From VXOI01 sp965261945 (GTDB lineage: Bacteria > Chloroflexota > Dehalococcoidia > Lucifugimonadales > UBA3495): 64,000 nt of DNA. Position numbers and translations under genes: made by a program. The stretch spans positions 2,666,001 through 2,730,000 of the forward strand of contig CBDHEF010000002.1 in assembly GCA_965261945.1 (NCBI GenBank), read 5' to 3'. The notes below the pieces were generated by a model. The model had not been told where the DNA came from and ran no database searches. It saw only the letters and a list, made by a program, of their open reading frames with translations. Of this stretch, positions 8,250 to 17,537 are shown in pieces. Positions within the stretch are counted from its first letter, which is position 1. Each line of letters begins with the position of its first letter.

Positions 8250-9452
8250 TTAGAGATGTTGTTCTCGCCCCTTGGGGGCGGCAGGGGTATTCCCGCCCTG
8301 CTCCTCTGGCCCGAAGGCCCGGTTCCGTATGTTCAGCGCGGCGTTCAGGTCCCGGTCCAACGTGAGGCAGCATGACCTACAGTGGAAGATGCGGTACTCC
8401 TCCGGCGGTTCGGGTGTCAACTTCCCGCAGCGCGAGCAGGTCTTGGAGGTATTCTTCGGGTTCACTTCAACCAGCCGGATACCGGTCCATGCTGCCTTGT
8501 ATCTGAGCTAGCTGATGATGATTCCCCAGGTCTGCTCCAGTATGGAGCGGTTGAGGCCGCTCTTGGCGGCCACGTTGGTTCCGGGTTCTTCTGCAGTGCC
8601 CTTGGCGGAGCCGGTCATGTTCCTGATTCTGAGGTGCTCCACGGCGATGGCGCCGTGGTCCTTGACCAGTTTGCTGGTTATGCGGTGGCATTCGTTTCGG
8701 TTCCGGACCCGGTGTCGTCGGCATTCCTTGGCGAGGGTCTTGACCCGCTTTCGTCCGCGGTTTGATCCCTTGTTGGAGTTGCTGATCCTCCGGCGCAGGG
8801 ATTCTTCCTTGGAGTGGTCTACCTGTCTCCGGGTGACGGCGCTGCCGTCGGAGAGGGTGAGGCGTTCGTTGACGCCCACGTCGATGCCTGTGGCTGGGCC
8901 GGGGTGTTCTCTGGTTTCCCTTGGGAGTTCATAGGTCAGGGCGATGTCGACCCCAGAGGGCCTGCGGTTGATCCGGACGGACCTGAGGCATTTTGCCGGT
9001 GGCAGTTCCTGCGTGAGGCGCAGCCGGACGGACGGGAGTCCCTTGATGCGCAGAGTGGCCTTGGTCCCGTTGGCATTGGTCCTGACCATGCCAGGTCTTG
9101 CTTCGGACAGCTCGATGAAGGAGTAACGGTGTCGGCCTTGGAACCTGGGGAACCCGGGTTTATCGCCTAGCTTGACTCTTCGGAAGAATGCTTGGAAGGC
9201 GCGGTCGGCGCGGCACAGGACGCCGCGTCCGATGGTAACGTCGAGTGCCGCCCATTCCGGCAGGTCGGCCCGGATGAGGGTGAGCTGCTTCATCTGGTCG
9301 ATGCGGGATATGGAGGTGCGTTGCATCTTCCAGGCGTCGCGTCTTTCTTGGATGGCTGCGTTGTAGAAGGTGCGGCATATGGTGAGGACTTGTTCCAGCC
9401 GGAGGTGCCCCTTGAGTTGGAACGTTTTGTGTCTTCTCGAGTCATCGGTCAT
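8250..9452 (-). pseudogene. tnpB: TnpB-type nuclease interrupted by one in-frame TAG
   Basis: From the ATG at 9452 the frame encodes a complete TnpB of 400 residues: N-terminal helical region, VGRGVLC-like wedge region, RuvC-I GIDVGVN, RuvC-II AIAVEHLRIRNM, zinc finger CSRCG...CRSC and RuvC-III RDLNAALNI. A single TAG at 8508-8510 falls in the stretch IIIS-stop-LRYKAAW, where TnpB proteins usually have glutamine. CAG to TAG is thus the simplest change. Without read-through, the protein loses the zinc finger and last catalytic aspartate. The guide (omega) RNA would be expected at and beyond the 3' end, about 8183-8300, but was not defined. Confidence 0.8.
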
Positions 9453-9606
9453 GTGCGGCCTCTGGTGGGAGTGCGTCTCTTGGTTTCTGGTCCGGTCAAC
9501 TGCCTGCTGTGGTCGGTCAGGACCGTCTCGTATGTAATGCCCCTATTTTACCTCTGTGCCTGCGGGGGTGGCCACGGTTGGGGAAAATCGGTGGTGGCTG
9601 GAGGCG

Positions 9607-9753
9607 CTAGTTGTATTCTGTCTGCTCGCCGGGGCGGAACAGGTGGTTCTTGCTGATGGCCTTGAGTTTGACCCGGCCCAGCCGCCAGTGCTCTCTCTCC
9701 TGGAGCGGGGTTATGGCGCTGCCCGGTTCGCTATGCGCCGGATTCTTGGACAC
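9607..9753 (-). CDS. 48-aa ORF, probably a gene remnant
   Basis: A GTG start at 9753 gives VSKNPAHSEPGSAITPLQER... with coding-like composition, closed by TAG. The upstream in-frame TGA and missing ribosome binding site suggest the tail of a lost gene. No family is recognised. Confidence 0.3.
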   Translation of the reverse strand: MSKNPAHSEPGSAITPLQEREHWRLGRVKLKAISKNHLFRPGEQTEYN

Positions 9754-10024
9754 GGTATCTGGGATTGTTGTCCATCATTGGGGTCTATCTCGTAGGGTCT
9801 GTCCTTTACTGTTCAGCCACCAATAGTTCTTGGGTAGATCCCACGCGGGTGGGGAGAGCCTAACATCATTGCTCTTTTGCAGCGACATTTGAGGTCTACG
9901 AGAAAATTGCAAAACCCTTGACGCCTAGTGGGGCCTGACAGAAAGTGGCGGCATCGTTACTGATTCCGCCGTCAGTGTTTGGGATAGGCTGAGGGGTCCA
10001 AGTTGCCGCGGCGATTCCCAAAAG

Positions 10025-10060
10025 CAACGGCCCGGCAGGAACGCACCTGCCAGGCCGTTG
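10025..10060 (-). terminator. Intrinsic terminator after the protease operon
   Basis: On the minus strand CAACGGCCTGGCAGG pairs with CCTGCCGGGCCGTTG across a six-base loop, followed by CTTTT. It lies about 45 bases after the stop of the membrane-anchored protein at 10103. Confidence 0.75.
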
Positions 10061-10102
10061 ACATTCGGTAGTGTAGGGACAAAGCCGTAGCTTTGCAAAA
10101 CC

Positions 10103-10672
10103 CTAGTGGGACGCCCTCCGGATCTGACTCTTCAAGTCTTTCAAGGTCATTTCCGTTGGAGGGTGGGTGCGTGCTACTTTAGTCCCGTTCACCTCCCATA
10201 TCGCTTGTCCCCCCAGCGTCAGGTAGGTATCCCCCCAAAAGCTACTGTCGGTCTTCAGGCTGGGGTCAAACAGGAATACGACATATTCGGTTCCTGGGCT
10301 TAGGCCAGGCCCTTTATATCGCTCGTCTGCTTGCATGGTGATGGTGATGACATCCCCGTCTGATCCCCTTAGGTACTCTGACACCGTAAATTGAATCCTG
10401 CTGGTCTCGATTGAGTAGTCGGCCCCGCGCTGGTCTACGGGCTGGCTGGTGTCCGAGACCGTTTTCGTGACATTCTCGCTGGAAGCCACTTCTCCGATGA
10501 CCACGATGTCAGACTCGCGGGCCAGGTCGTCGATGTCCAGGATGATTGACGATCCCAGCCCTGCTGCGCCGGACGCCCCCTGTGGCGTCTGGCTGTTGTA
10601 GACCATGTATCCGGCAGCGGCAAAGGCCAGAATCACGGTCAGAGAAATTCCGACTCTAACGGCTTGTTTCAT
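10103..10672 (-). CDS. Membrane-anchored extracytoplasmic protein
   Basis: The 189-residue protein starts MKQAVRVGISLTVILAFAAAGYMVYN, one N-terminal membrane segment (about residues 8-25) that anchors an outside domain. That domain has a recurring bacterial pattern: DIVVIGEV, then RIQFTVSEYLRGSDGDVITI, then GTEYVVFLF, resembling exported beta-barrel (OB-like) domains of unknown role. It lies 40 bases downstream of the metzincin gene and shares its terminator, so they are probably co-transcribed. A role as inhibitor, chaperone or partner of the protease is possible but not shown. Confidence 0.7.
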   Translation of the reverse strand: MKQAVRVGISLTVILAFAAAGYMVYNSQTPQGASGAAGLGSSIILDIDDLARESDIVVIGEVASSENVTKTVSDTSQPVDQRGADYSIETSRIQFTVSEYLRGSDGDVITITMQADERYKGPGLSPGTEYVVFLFDPSLKTDSSFWGDTYLTLGGQAIWEVNGTKVARTHPPTEMTLKDLKSQIRRASH

Positions 10673-10683
10673 GCTCTCCCTCG

Positions 10684-10739
10684 CTAGTGCGATCCGTACT
10701 GGGTATCCATGCTAGTGCGATCCGTACTGGGTGTCCATG
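10684..10739. repeat. 28-bp tandem duplication at the protease gene end
   Basis: The last codons of the protease gene, including the TAG stop, are present twice in tandem (10684-10711 and 10712-10739) with one base difference (GGTATCC versus GGTGTCC). Only the copy nearer the gene is translated. Confidence 0.85.
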
Positions 10740-11335
10740 CTGCTGATGTCGTGGCTGTCCAGATTGCGCTGGCAGTCACCGTACAGATCCTCGTGCATTA
10801 TTGTGTCGCTGTCGGTCGAGTGATCCAAGACCCCCGCGAAGTGTCCGAACTCGTGAAGGGCAAACGTTTCAACGTCGCGGCCTATATTGAAAAAGCATTT
10901 CACCCAGGCCGTGTTGAAAGAGTGGTCCCAGTTAAACACCATCTGCGACCTGTAAAGGTGCCAGTCGGCCCATTGATAATAGGTGCAGGCACCGGTGGTT
11001 TGTGGAGGACAGGTACCCCACCACTCTTGAGGGATGGCCCCTCTCCAGACGGTATTGTCCGAGCTGCTGCTCTCCGTGATAAAGACGGTGGTCTCATCGG
11101 TCCACTCGTCGGCGGCGTTGCGGATGGGATTCTCCCAAGCGTCCGGCAGTTGGTTCGTCAGGAGACGGAACTGCGTCCCCTCCGCGTGCCAGTGGATCGA
11201 AGTGGTGTTGTCGTTGGCATACACCGTCGCCAAGAGCACCAGAGCAACCACTGGCACTATCAGCAAAGCCAGAAAGTAGCGGTAGGACTTCAGGAACCCG
11301 CCCACTTGGCCGAGGCCAAGAGTCGTTTGCGACAT
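10712..11335 (-). CDS. Secreted or membrane-anchored metzincin-type metalloprotease
   Basis: The 207-residue protein has an N-terminal membrane segment (about residues 20-40) and the zinc motif HEFGHFAGVLDH at residues 161-172, matching HExxHxxGxx(H/D) of metzincins. A methionine at about residue 180 (DTIMHED) could supply the Met-turn. The third ligand position is an aspartate, as in snapalysin-like enzymes, with a histidine next to it. Four cysteines suggest an oxidised exterior location. AGGAGG lies five bases before the ATG. It would cleave extracellular proteins; the substrate is unknown. It is the first gene of a two-gene unit. Confidence 0.8.
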   Translation of the reverse strand: MSQTTLGLGQVGGFLKSYRYFLALLIVPVVALVLLATVYANDNTTSIHWHAEGTQFRLLTNQLPDAWENPIRNAADEWTDETTVFITESSSSDNTVWRGAIPQEWWGTCPPQTTGACTYYQWADWHLYRSQMVFNWDHSFNTAWVKCFFNIGRDVETFALHEFGHFAGVLDHSTDSDTIMHEDLYGDCQRNLDSHDISSMDTQYGSH

Positions 11336-12131
11336 AATTTCCTCCTGTTCTTCCTTGGGACTTACCTGGATTGATTGCCATTACCTCCATTCGATGAGAT
11401 TGTGCAACCACCCTGTACGGCATAGCACCGAGGGCGGGCCCCTCACGGGCGTATTGCACGAACCCTTCGTATCCCTTTCCTTTCCCGATCCCGACACCAT
11501 GAAAAAAGCCCTCCACCCCAAACACTCGGATGAAGGACTTTGCATGCGGTATGCTCGACTGGTACTATGGCCTTCGAGCTCCCATACCGACGCCTGCTGT
11601 TTCCAGGTGTTCGGACAGCGCCCTGGCTACGCCAATAGCCAGGGCGTTGTTGGGCTTATTTGATTGCCAACGGCAAGCCACTCTGTTTGCGCCCCCTGTC
11701 AACCACCCCTTTTGTTGATGATTCCGTCGCCGCCGTTTTGAACGGGAATCTTCACACTTTCTACACAGTTTGGCCGTTAATCCTGGCAAGGGCTGTGCTA
11801 CACTGCAAACGCAGTTCCCTACGGTTGTCGCGCTCGTTTCGCGCCCAGGCGTGGCGAGCTGCCGAATGGCGGCTGGTAACCGCCGTGTTTCGTTAGACCC
11901 CGCTGGTCCTCACGGATTGCCGGTTAGTTTTGAAATCATCTCGTCTACAACAATGGTTGCCGCGATCGGGATTGGTCCCAAGGATCCATTCCCGCCTCTG
12001 CGGGATCTGCTGGGATTGGAGATTGGTCACGTGAGAACAACAGGGTATATCACCGCGTATGCGGGGCTGTCATTCTCCGGACGAAGGTCTGGTCGCGGAT
12101 ATCGGGGCAACGCCGCGGTTGCGGGTGTTGG
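11336..12131. other. 796-bp gene-poor region with one hairpin
   Basis: No convincing gene was found on either strand. A hairpin with ten-base arms GCCCTGGCTA lies at 11620-11645. The open frames present have no ribosome binding site or known domain. Confidence 0.5.
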
Positions 12132-12704
12132 CTATCGCAGTTGCCGTCTGGCTGGTTCCAGGGAGATGGGTGGGTATTGGGGGTAGTAAACGTCGTCCAT
12201 CAATCGTTCTGCTTCCTGGAAATCGTGGATGGTACGGCCGTTGGGGAATGTTATTGCGATGGGGTGTATGTTTCGGGCCGCTCCGGCCTCGACTATCACC
12301 TTGTGGTTCATGCGGGCGACGCACCAGGGGCCTGTTGAGATGGTCCACGTCACCGGGGGGTGGGGGATCTTGCCGTTGAGCTGGCTGGCTATTTTCCGGT
12401 AGGCTGCCCGGCTTTCGGCCGAGGGGTGGAGAGCGAGGCTGGGTTTGGTGGCCTGTCCGACCTCGCCCCAGTTCTGGTTGAGGATGAGGGCGCCGTCCGG
12501 GTCTATGAAGGCGAGGATTCTTTCCTGTTGGAAGTCGATCACGGCCCGGAGGATGTTGAGGGGTCCGGCATCGTGGTCGGAGTGGTACTCCGGGTGGGAG
12601 TGGGCGAGGTGGATCGTATTGAGGCGGCCGGCGCCGTAGGCGATTATGCGTTGAGCGGCGTTCTCGAGTTTGGCGGTGCTGCTGTTGGCGTTTGGCTGTG
12701 TCAT
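12132..12704 (-). CDS. Hypothetical protein, 190 aa
   Basis: The protein begins MTQPNANSSTAKLENAAQRI. It is soluble, with an alternating hydrophobic pattern (RAVIDFQQERILAFIDPDGALI, then VTWTISTGPWCVARMNHKV) that suggests a mixed alpha/beta fold. It shares a T-G-P-W motif with the 137-aa protein at 29715-30128 (HMVTGPWDKL), hinting that some island proteins are distant relatives. It ends at TAG, after which the frame stays open for 34 codons to a TGA. No family is recognised. Confidence 0.6.
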   Translation of the reverse strand: MTQPNANSSTAKLENAAQRIIAYGAGRLNTIHLAHSHPEYHSDHDAGPLNILRAVIDFQQERILAFIDPDGALILNQNWGEVGQATKPSLALHPSAESRAAYRKIASQLNGKIPHPPVTWTISTGPWCVARMNHKVIVEAGAARNIHPIAITFPNGRTIHDFQEAERLMDDVYYPQYPPISLEPARRQLR

Positions 12705-12746
12705 GTCTGTTCCGGTGTGTTCCTTGGGCAGGACGTGGGGTTGTTG

Positions 12747-14794
12747 TCAGGCGGTGGCGGGGGTGCGGTCCGGGTTGTAGGCCATGGTGATGGCGAAGTC
12801 TGCGTGGGCCAGGCGGTTGGCGGCGCGACTGAGCAGGTCGTCGGGGTCGTGCTTCTGGGGCTGGTAGAGGGGTGGCTGGCCCACGGCGAGGTTCCCGATG
12901 GTCCAGAGCTGGTCCCAGGGAACGCCGTTTGCGGTCATCTGGTCGCGGGTCTGGTCGACGGTGCCGTTGGCGACTGCCTCGCGCATCTGTTCGAGCAGCG
13001 TGTCGTGCTGGAGCCAGTGTAGTATCTGCCGGGCCTGGTCGAGGTCGGTGACTGCCTCCCTGAGGAGGAGTGTCTGCGGGTGGTCGACGTCGTGTCCCTC
13101 GGTCTCTGACTGGTTGCGGTCTCTGACTGGTTGCGGTCTCTGACTGGTTGCGGTCTCTGACTGGTTGCGGTCTCTGACTGGTTGCGGTCTCTGACTGGTT
13201 GCCGTATGTGGTCGCAAAGGGGTCCCGTTTGGAGAAGTCGGCGGGGTCGAAGTTGGCCTGGAGGGACAGGTGGGTGTCCTCGACGTGGGAGATGAGGGCC
13301 TGGACGTCCGTCATGTTGCCGGAGAGAGAGGTCAGGGCCTCCAGGTTTTCCTCTGTTGAGTTGGTCCACTGGACGGCGGGTTCGTAGTCGGGGATGTTCG
13401 GGCGCTGCCAATCCTCGGCTTCAAATTTTGCCAGGGAGTCGTTGGCGAATTCGGTCATCCGGTCGATGGTGGTGGCGTTCCGGACGTAGCTCTGTGCCAG
13501 GGCTTCGGGGTGGTGGAGCGCCGCGTCGTCGGCCATGCCGCGTGTCAGCAGGGCGTCCTGCATGAGCCGGGCGTAGGTGGCCTGAAAGTGGTTGGCCGGG
13601 TCGGTGGGGTCGGAGACCAGCTCGTGGACGTGGTGGACCTCCTCGTAGTTGAAGGGCCCGTCGTCTATGAAGGTGTTGGCGCCGGGGTTGAACTTCTCCC
13701 ATTGGGCTTTGAGGAGAGGATCGAGGTGTGGCTCCAGCAGGGCCATGGCGAAGTCGGCAGGGTGTTCGCCGAGGTTCATCTTTGTATGGTGGTGGACGTG
13801 GGCGCCCATCTGGCGTTCCAGGTATCGGGCGATGTTCTCGGGGTTGTCCTGGAGGTCGATGGGGGTGTTGTGCATCGGCGAGTAACCAAGGTCCGTGAGT
13901 TCCTGGGTTACCTCGGTCGCCTCGGGCGGGAACTTCGTTGGGTCGAGCTTCTCGGGCAGGATGCCGTGTTCCTGGTATTTGGTGACGTGCTGGCACATGA
14001 CCTCGATGGTGGTGCCGGCCAGTTCGGGATTGCGGCTGTTGAGTATGCTGGGTTCCTGGAAGGCATTCAGCCATGCCCTGTTGACTGCGGGGTTGGGGTG
14101 GCCGAGGCCGGCCTGCGGGTCGAAGGGCATGTGGTCCATCAAGTGTTGGAGGGCGTTGTCCGTGGCCTGTTGCAAGCAGGTTGAATTCGAGAGTCTGCGG
14201 GTACTCGGTGCCTGCGGACCAGGGCGTGTGCTGGAGGTTTTGGTAGCCGGTTTTGACTTCGGCCTGCAGGCGGAAGCCGTGTTCGATGGGGGATTCTCCG
14301 GGGAGTGGTGTCGGGTGGTCGTGAAGAAAGCGGTCGAGCAGCTCGGGTGCGACGTCGCCGTTGCGGGCGGCATCGGCCAGTGCCTGGAGGTCGGGGTTGA
14401 AGGACAGGGAGCCGATCAGGGACTGTTCGGCGGTGGCGTATTCGGATCCCTCACTGGCCTTGAGATTGGCGATGAGTTCGGACCACTGCTCCGTCCGCGG
14501 GTCCGGTTCCGTGGTCTTGTCGAATACGTTCTTCATTTGCTGGTGTCTTTCCCAGTTGGACTGGGGAGGGCGGGGTGTGTATCCATAGGCGTTGCGGGGG
14601 TCCGTTGGGTCGGAGAGGGCGTCGCGAAATGCGCGTTCCGGGGTGTGGTCGGTGTCTGCGTCGTCCTTGGCCTTGGCGTCCTTGAGGTTGGAGTCGAGGG
14701 TTGCGGTGTCGTGGGATGTCTTCTCACCGGCGGGTTCGTCTTCCAAGTCGTCGTCGTAGACGGGCGCATAGTCCAGTTTCTGGTCGGAGCTCAT
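12747..14794 (-). pseudogene. Large hypothetical protein (about 680 aa) split by a frameshift and a 17-bp repeat array
   Basis: The gene starts at 14794 (MSSDQKLDYAPVYDDDLEDE), acidic at first and then helical with repeated DPTDPxN phrases. Near 14178 coding moves to a second frame (LQQATDNALQHLMDHMPFDP) and runs to an array of six 17-bp units at 13103-13204. After the array the coding character continues in a third frame (HPQTLLLREAVTDLDQARQI) to a TGA at 12747. The array itself encodes NQSETATSQRPQPVRDR twice. Adding one 17-bp unit, or removing two, would join the second and third frames. No family is recognised; length and DPTDP-type repeats suggest a structural or scaffold-like protein, but this is not established. 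Confidence 0.6.
13103..13204. repeat. Six tandem copies of a 17-bp unit inside a gene
   Basis: The unit TCTCTGACTGGTTGCGG is repeated six times, the last with one change (CCG). Because 17 is not a multiple of three, each gain or loss of a unit changes the downstream reading frame. There are no spacers, so this is not a CRISPR. Confidence 0.9.
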
Positions 14795-14925
14795 GGTCGT
14801 GGCCTCCTCCGTCTGGGTTTGCTGGGGGTGTGCCCATTTTATTGTATCCAGTCGGGGGACGGGTTGCGGGTTTTGACCGCTGTCCGCGGGAGCGCGTTTG
14901 GGGCTTGGGCGCCGGGGGATGTGGG

Positions 14926-15270
14926 TCAGGAGCTGGCCCGGTTGTTGCGGGCCCAGCGGAGCCGCCGGTATATGGTGCGCAGGGTAACGCCCTGTTCTTC
15001 GGCGAGGGTTGCTGCGGAAACGCGCTGTTGCTCGTAGCGGTAGAGGAGCTGTTGCAGGGCGCCGTGCTCGTCCTGGCTGAGGTAGCGGCCCTGGGCCTCT
15101 CGGGGCAGGATCGGTGGCCTGGCGGGCTCGCCGGCGAGGGTGGTGCGGCGGCAGTTGTAGCAGTGGTAATAGTACCCGCCGCGTGGTCCCTGGCTGTGGC
15201 GGCGCCGCCGCGGCTGGTGGCAGGTAGGGCAGCGGGTGTCGGGGCTGGTGGTCGTGTGGTCGGGAGTCAA
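14926..15270 (-). CDS. Zinc-ribbon plus helix-turn-helix DNA-binding protein
   Basis: The 114-residue protein has a four-cysteine zinc ribbon at residues about 14-40 (CPTCHQ...CYNC), then a linker and a helix-turn-helix of sigma-r4 or transposase type (SAATLAEEQGVTLRTIYRRLRWA) at the C-terminus. This layout is common in small regulators and transposase-derived proteins of mobile DNA. It sits 131 bases before the large gene at 14794 in the same direction and could regulate the series. It appears intact. Confidence 0.7.
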   Translation of the reverse strand: MTPDHTTTSPDTRCPTCHQPRRRRHSQGPRGGYYYHCYNCRRTTLAGEPARPPILPREAQGRYLSQDEHGALQQLLYRYEQQRVSAATLAEEQGVTLRTIYRRLRWARNNRASS

Positions 15271-15436
15271 GGTCAGATTCCCCGTGCGTGGATTGGGATG
15301 GCGCCTGCCTCCGGCTCCTGGAGGAGTGGGGGGAGTCGGGGGCGGGCGCCTGGTGGGTGTGCCTGGTGAGTTCGGCAGTGGCGGTTCAGGGTATGGCCTG
15401 AGTGTACAGGACGGGAGGGGTGGTGTTCAGGCGGGT

Positions 15437-15862
15437 TCAGGCGAGCAGGAATTCGCGTATTGCCTGGGCGGTGCGCGGGTCCGTGGGCCGGATGATGAGG
15501 GACACGGTGCGGATGGCGGTGCCCACGTCGGCGTGGTACTGGTTCCGGGGGTCGGTCCAGGCGGGGTGGAGCTCGCCGTCGGCCATGAGCTGGTGGTCGG
15601 AGTTGATGCGGGGGTTGTGGAAGCGGTATGCGACCAGCTGGCCGTCGTCCAGGATGGCGTAGTGGAGCGGGGAGACGCCGTGCTCGATCAGTTCCTGGAA
15701 GTCTGGGCCGCCGTGGTAGAGGGCGGAGCGCCAGCTCAGCAGGGGCGTTGGTTCGTGGGCGTCGTCCGGGTGGGGCGCCAGGGCTATCAGGGCGTCCCAC
15801 CCGGCCTTGGCGGGCAGTTCTGCCTGGGCAAGCACGGTCGAGTTCAGTGTCTGTTGGGTCAT
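15437..15862 (-). CDS. Hypothetical protein, 141 aa
   Basis: The ATG at 15862 has GGAG eight bases upstream and gives MTQQTLNSTVLAQAELPAKA. The protein is soluble with an ALAPHPDDAHEPTPLLSWRS segment and ends REFLLA before TGA. It resembles other unknown proteins of this island in size and composition. No family is recognised. Confidence 0.6.
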   Translation of the reverse strand: MTQQTLNSTVLAQAELPAKAGWDALIALAPHPDDAHEPTPLLSWRSALYHGGPDFQELIEHGVSPLHYAILDDGQLVAYRFHNPRINSDHQLMADGELHPAWTDPRNQYHADVGTAIRTVSLIIRPTDPRTAQAIREFLLA

Positions 15863-15896
15863 GCGGTTTTCTCCGGTTGTTGGTGGGTTGGGGTGG

Positions 15897-16209
15897 TCAT
15901 TCGTCGGCCAGTGGTGTAAGGCGGCCGTCCTCCCATGGTCTGGAGCGGCCGTCGGGGGCCGGAGGTCGGCTCCAACAGGAAGCGGGCGCTGCACGTTTCA
16001 CAGGTCCGGGACCAGGGGATTTGGGCTGCTGGGTCTTGGGCGATGTTGCCGCCGCAATCGGGGCAGGGGCAGAGTTGCTCGGTTGGCAGCAGGTGCTGGT
16101 CCTGTGGGAGCAGGAAGATGCGGTCTCCCTTGGGCGCGATGATGGTGCGGTGGTCGTGGGGAGGTGGTTCGTTGTAGAAGCCGAGCCTGTAGAGGCCTAT
16201 CTGTGCCAT
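15897..16209 (-). pseudogene. Zinc-ribbon protein with a C-run frameshift
   Basis: The N-terminal 80 residues (MAQIGLYRLGFYNEPPPHDH, then CPDCGG...CETCSARF) contain a four-cysteine zinc ribbon. After LLEPTSGP, at a run of five C near 15957, the natural ending DGRSRPWEDGRLTPLADE lies one frame away and stops at 15897. Removing one C restores a protein of about 103 residues. As written, the frame continues into the next gene region. The intact ribbon suggests nucleic-acid or protein binding. Confidence 0.6.
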
Positions 16210-16243
16210 CAGGTGCTCCTGGATGCCTGTGGATGCTGGATTG

Positions 16244-16785
16244 TCAGCTTGTGGCGGGATTGCTGTCTGGGAGTGTGGTGTCCTCGGGGGCGGTTCCCTC
16301 GGAGACCTGGGTGTTGATGTGCCGGATGGCGGCGTCGGTCCTGTGGGGCTATGGATAGACCATTTTGCCGTTGGTTTCCTGGATCAGCATGTCCCTGAGT
16401 GTGTCCCAGTGGAGCTGGAGGGCGCGCCAGTGGGGGCTGCGAGGTCGGGTATTGACTCCAGGGCGCCGGGGACCATGTCGATTAGCTGCAGGCAGAGGTT
16501 GAACTCGTGCCAGTCCTGTGGGTGGTTGGGTTGGCGGTCGGCGTCCTTCTGGAGCAAGGACTGGAAGGCGAGGTCGGTGCTGGCGCGGGCGCCGAGGTCG
16601 TGGTAGAGCCAGCGGATCAGGCCCATCTGTGCGTCGGTCATACTGTGTTCGGTCCTTGGGGCGTCTTCGGGATCGCGGACGGTGAGGCGTGGGGGAGTGT
16701 ATGCGAGGTCGGAGGCGATGTCGGCGATGGAGTCGACGGCTGTCTGGAGCTGGGCCACCCGTTGTTCGGCGGCCCGGAGGTCCAT
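16244..16785 (-). pseudogene. Hypothetical protein with one frameshift and one in-frame TAG
   Basis: The start at 16785 overlaps the stop of the zinc-finger gene (TGATG), implying coupled translation. The protein starts MDLRAAEQRVAQLQTAVDSI, a helical region, and continues to ESIPDLAAP, where a shift in a run of C near 16436 moves coding to a second frame (HWRALQLHWDTLRDMLIQET). A TAG at 16349-16351 follows NGKMVYP, yet the frame continues as good coding sequence (PHRTDAAIRHINTQVSEGTA) to a TGA at 16244. The full product would be about 180 residues. No family is recognised. Confidence 0.55.
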
Positions 16786-16916
16786 CAGTGCCCCCATTTT
16801 AAGCTGGTATGCGGGTCCGGCCCGAAGTGGAGCCTGGCGTCGCCGTACTTGAGGAACGTGGTTCCACAGTGGAAGCAGGTCCAGCCGTGGGCTGGGGCCT
16901 CGTAGGTGTCTGGCAT
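16785..16916 (-). CDS. 43-aa C2H2-like zinc-finger protein
   Basis: The protein MPDTYEAPAHGWTCFHCGTT... has CFHC followed by spaced histidines (RLHFGPDPH), a possible single C2H2-like zinc site. AAGGAG lies about 13 bases upstream. Its TGA overlaps the next ATG by one base. Such mini-fingers occur in phage and mobile elements as DNA-binding proteins. Confidence 0.5.
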   Translation of the reverse strand: MPDTYEAPAHGWTCFHCGTTFLKYGDARLHFGPDPHTSLKWGH

Positions 16917-16920
16917 GGGC

Positions 16921-17289
16921 TTGGTCTCTCTCCTTGGAGGAAGTTGTGTGCGGGGCGGCCGGGTTTGAGAGTGAGCCATCGAATGCCGAAGTTAGCAGCA
17001 TGCCCGCGCTGGCGGTTAGGGTGCGGGCGGGAGAGTCGGAGGTCAACTGGTACAGGCTACCCTGCCAGGGGGGGGCTTGAAAGGTGACGGTGGCGTGGGG
17101 GCCCGTTGGGTCTGGGGGGCTGGGGTCGTCGTGGCGTGTGACCTCGGCGCTGTCTGCGGCGATGGTGTATAGCCGGGGCCGGTCGGTGCCGGGGACCGGG
17201 ACTTCGATGGTGACGACGGCGTGGAGGGGCAGGCGGGCCAGTGCCTTGAACAGTGCCTCGACGGTCTGGTTGTCTGCGGGGTCGGTCAT
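16921..17289 (-). CDS. Hypothetical protein, C-terminal end uncertain
   Basis: The ATG at 17289 gives MTDPADNQTVEALFKALARL and then a beta-rich segment (AVVTIEVPVPGTDRPRLYTI, then ATVTFQAPPWQGSLYQL). The coding look fades near 16930, and the frame stays open into the next gene without a stop, so the real end was probably lost to a frameshift. No family is recognised. Confidence 0.45.
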
Positions 17290-17311
17290 GGTGGGTCACC
17301 GCCTCTCGTGG

Positions 17312-17537
17312 TCAGTATGAAACGTTGCAGTCTGGGAACCGGTCGGCCATGGTGTCTATGTCCAGCTCGGGGCCGGGTAGGAGCGGTGCCGTCCGAGAGT
17401 ATCCAGTGGGTGGTTATCGAATATTGCTGGCTCTCGAGGTTGACGCCGGTGATGACGGTGCGGGCCGTCTCGGGGACTTGGTCCAGCAGCTCCTGCTGCA
17501 GCTCGTCGCCTTCCTCGCCGGGAAGCAGACGCGACAT
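17312..17537 (-). pseudogene. Short hypothetical protein with one frameshift
   Basis: The frame from 17537 reads MSRLLPGEEGDELQQELLDQ and is coding-like to HWILSDGTA. From about 17395 the natural continuation (LLPGPELDIDTMADRFPDCN) is in another frame and ends with TGA at 17312, just before the next gene's ribosome binding site. The joined protein would be about 75 residues. No family is recognised. Confidence 0.5.

Noticed and set aside
11620..11645. Terminator or small RNA in the 11.3-12.1 kb gap
   Set aside because: A hairpin is present, but no T-run, promoter or conservation evidence was seen, so it is only noted.
12070..13100. Long open frame running past the 17-bp repeat array on the minus strand as a single 767-aa protein
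   Set aside because: Past the array it is Pro/Arg/His-rich nonsense and overlaps real coding in other frames; it is the out-of-frame extension.
13103..13204. CRISPR-like array
   Set aside because: The 17-bp units are directly adjacent with no spacers and lie within a coding frame.
13895..15037. Long plus-strand open frames across the island
   Set aside because: They mirror minus-strand genes with GC-rich third positions and lack ribosome binding sites or known domains.
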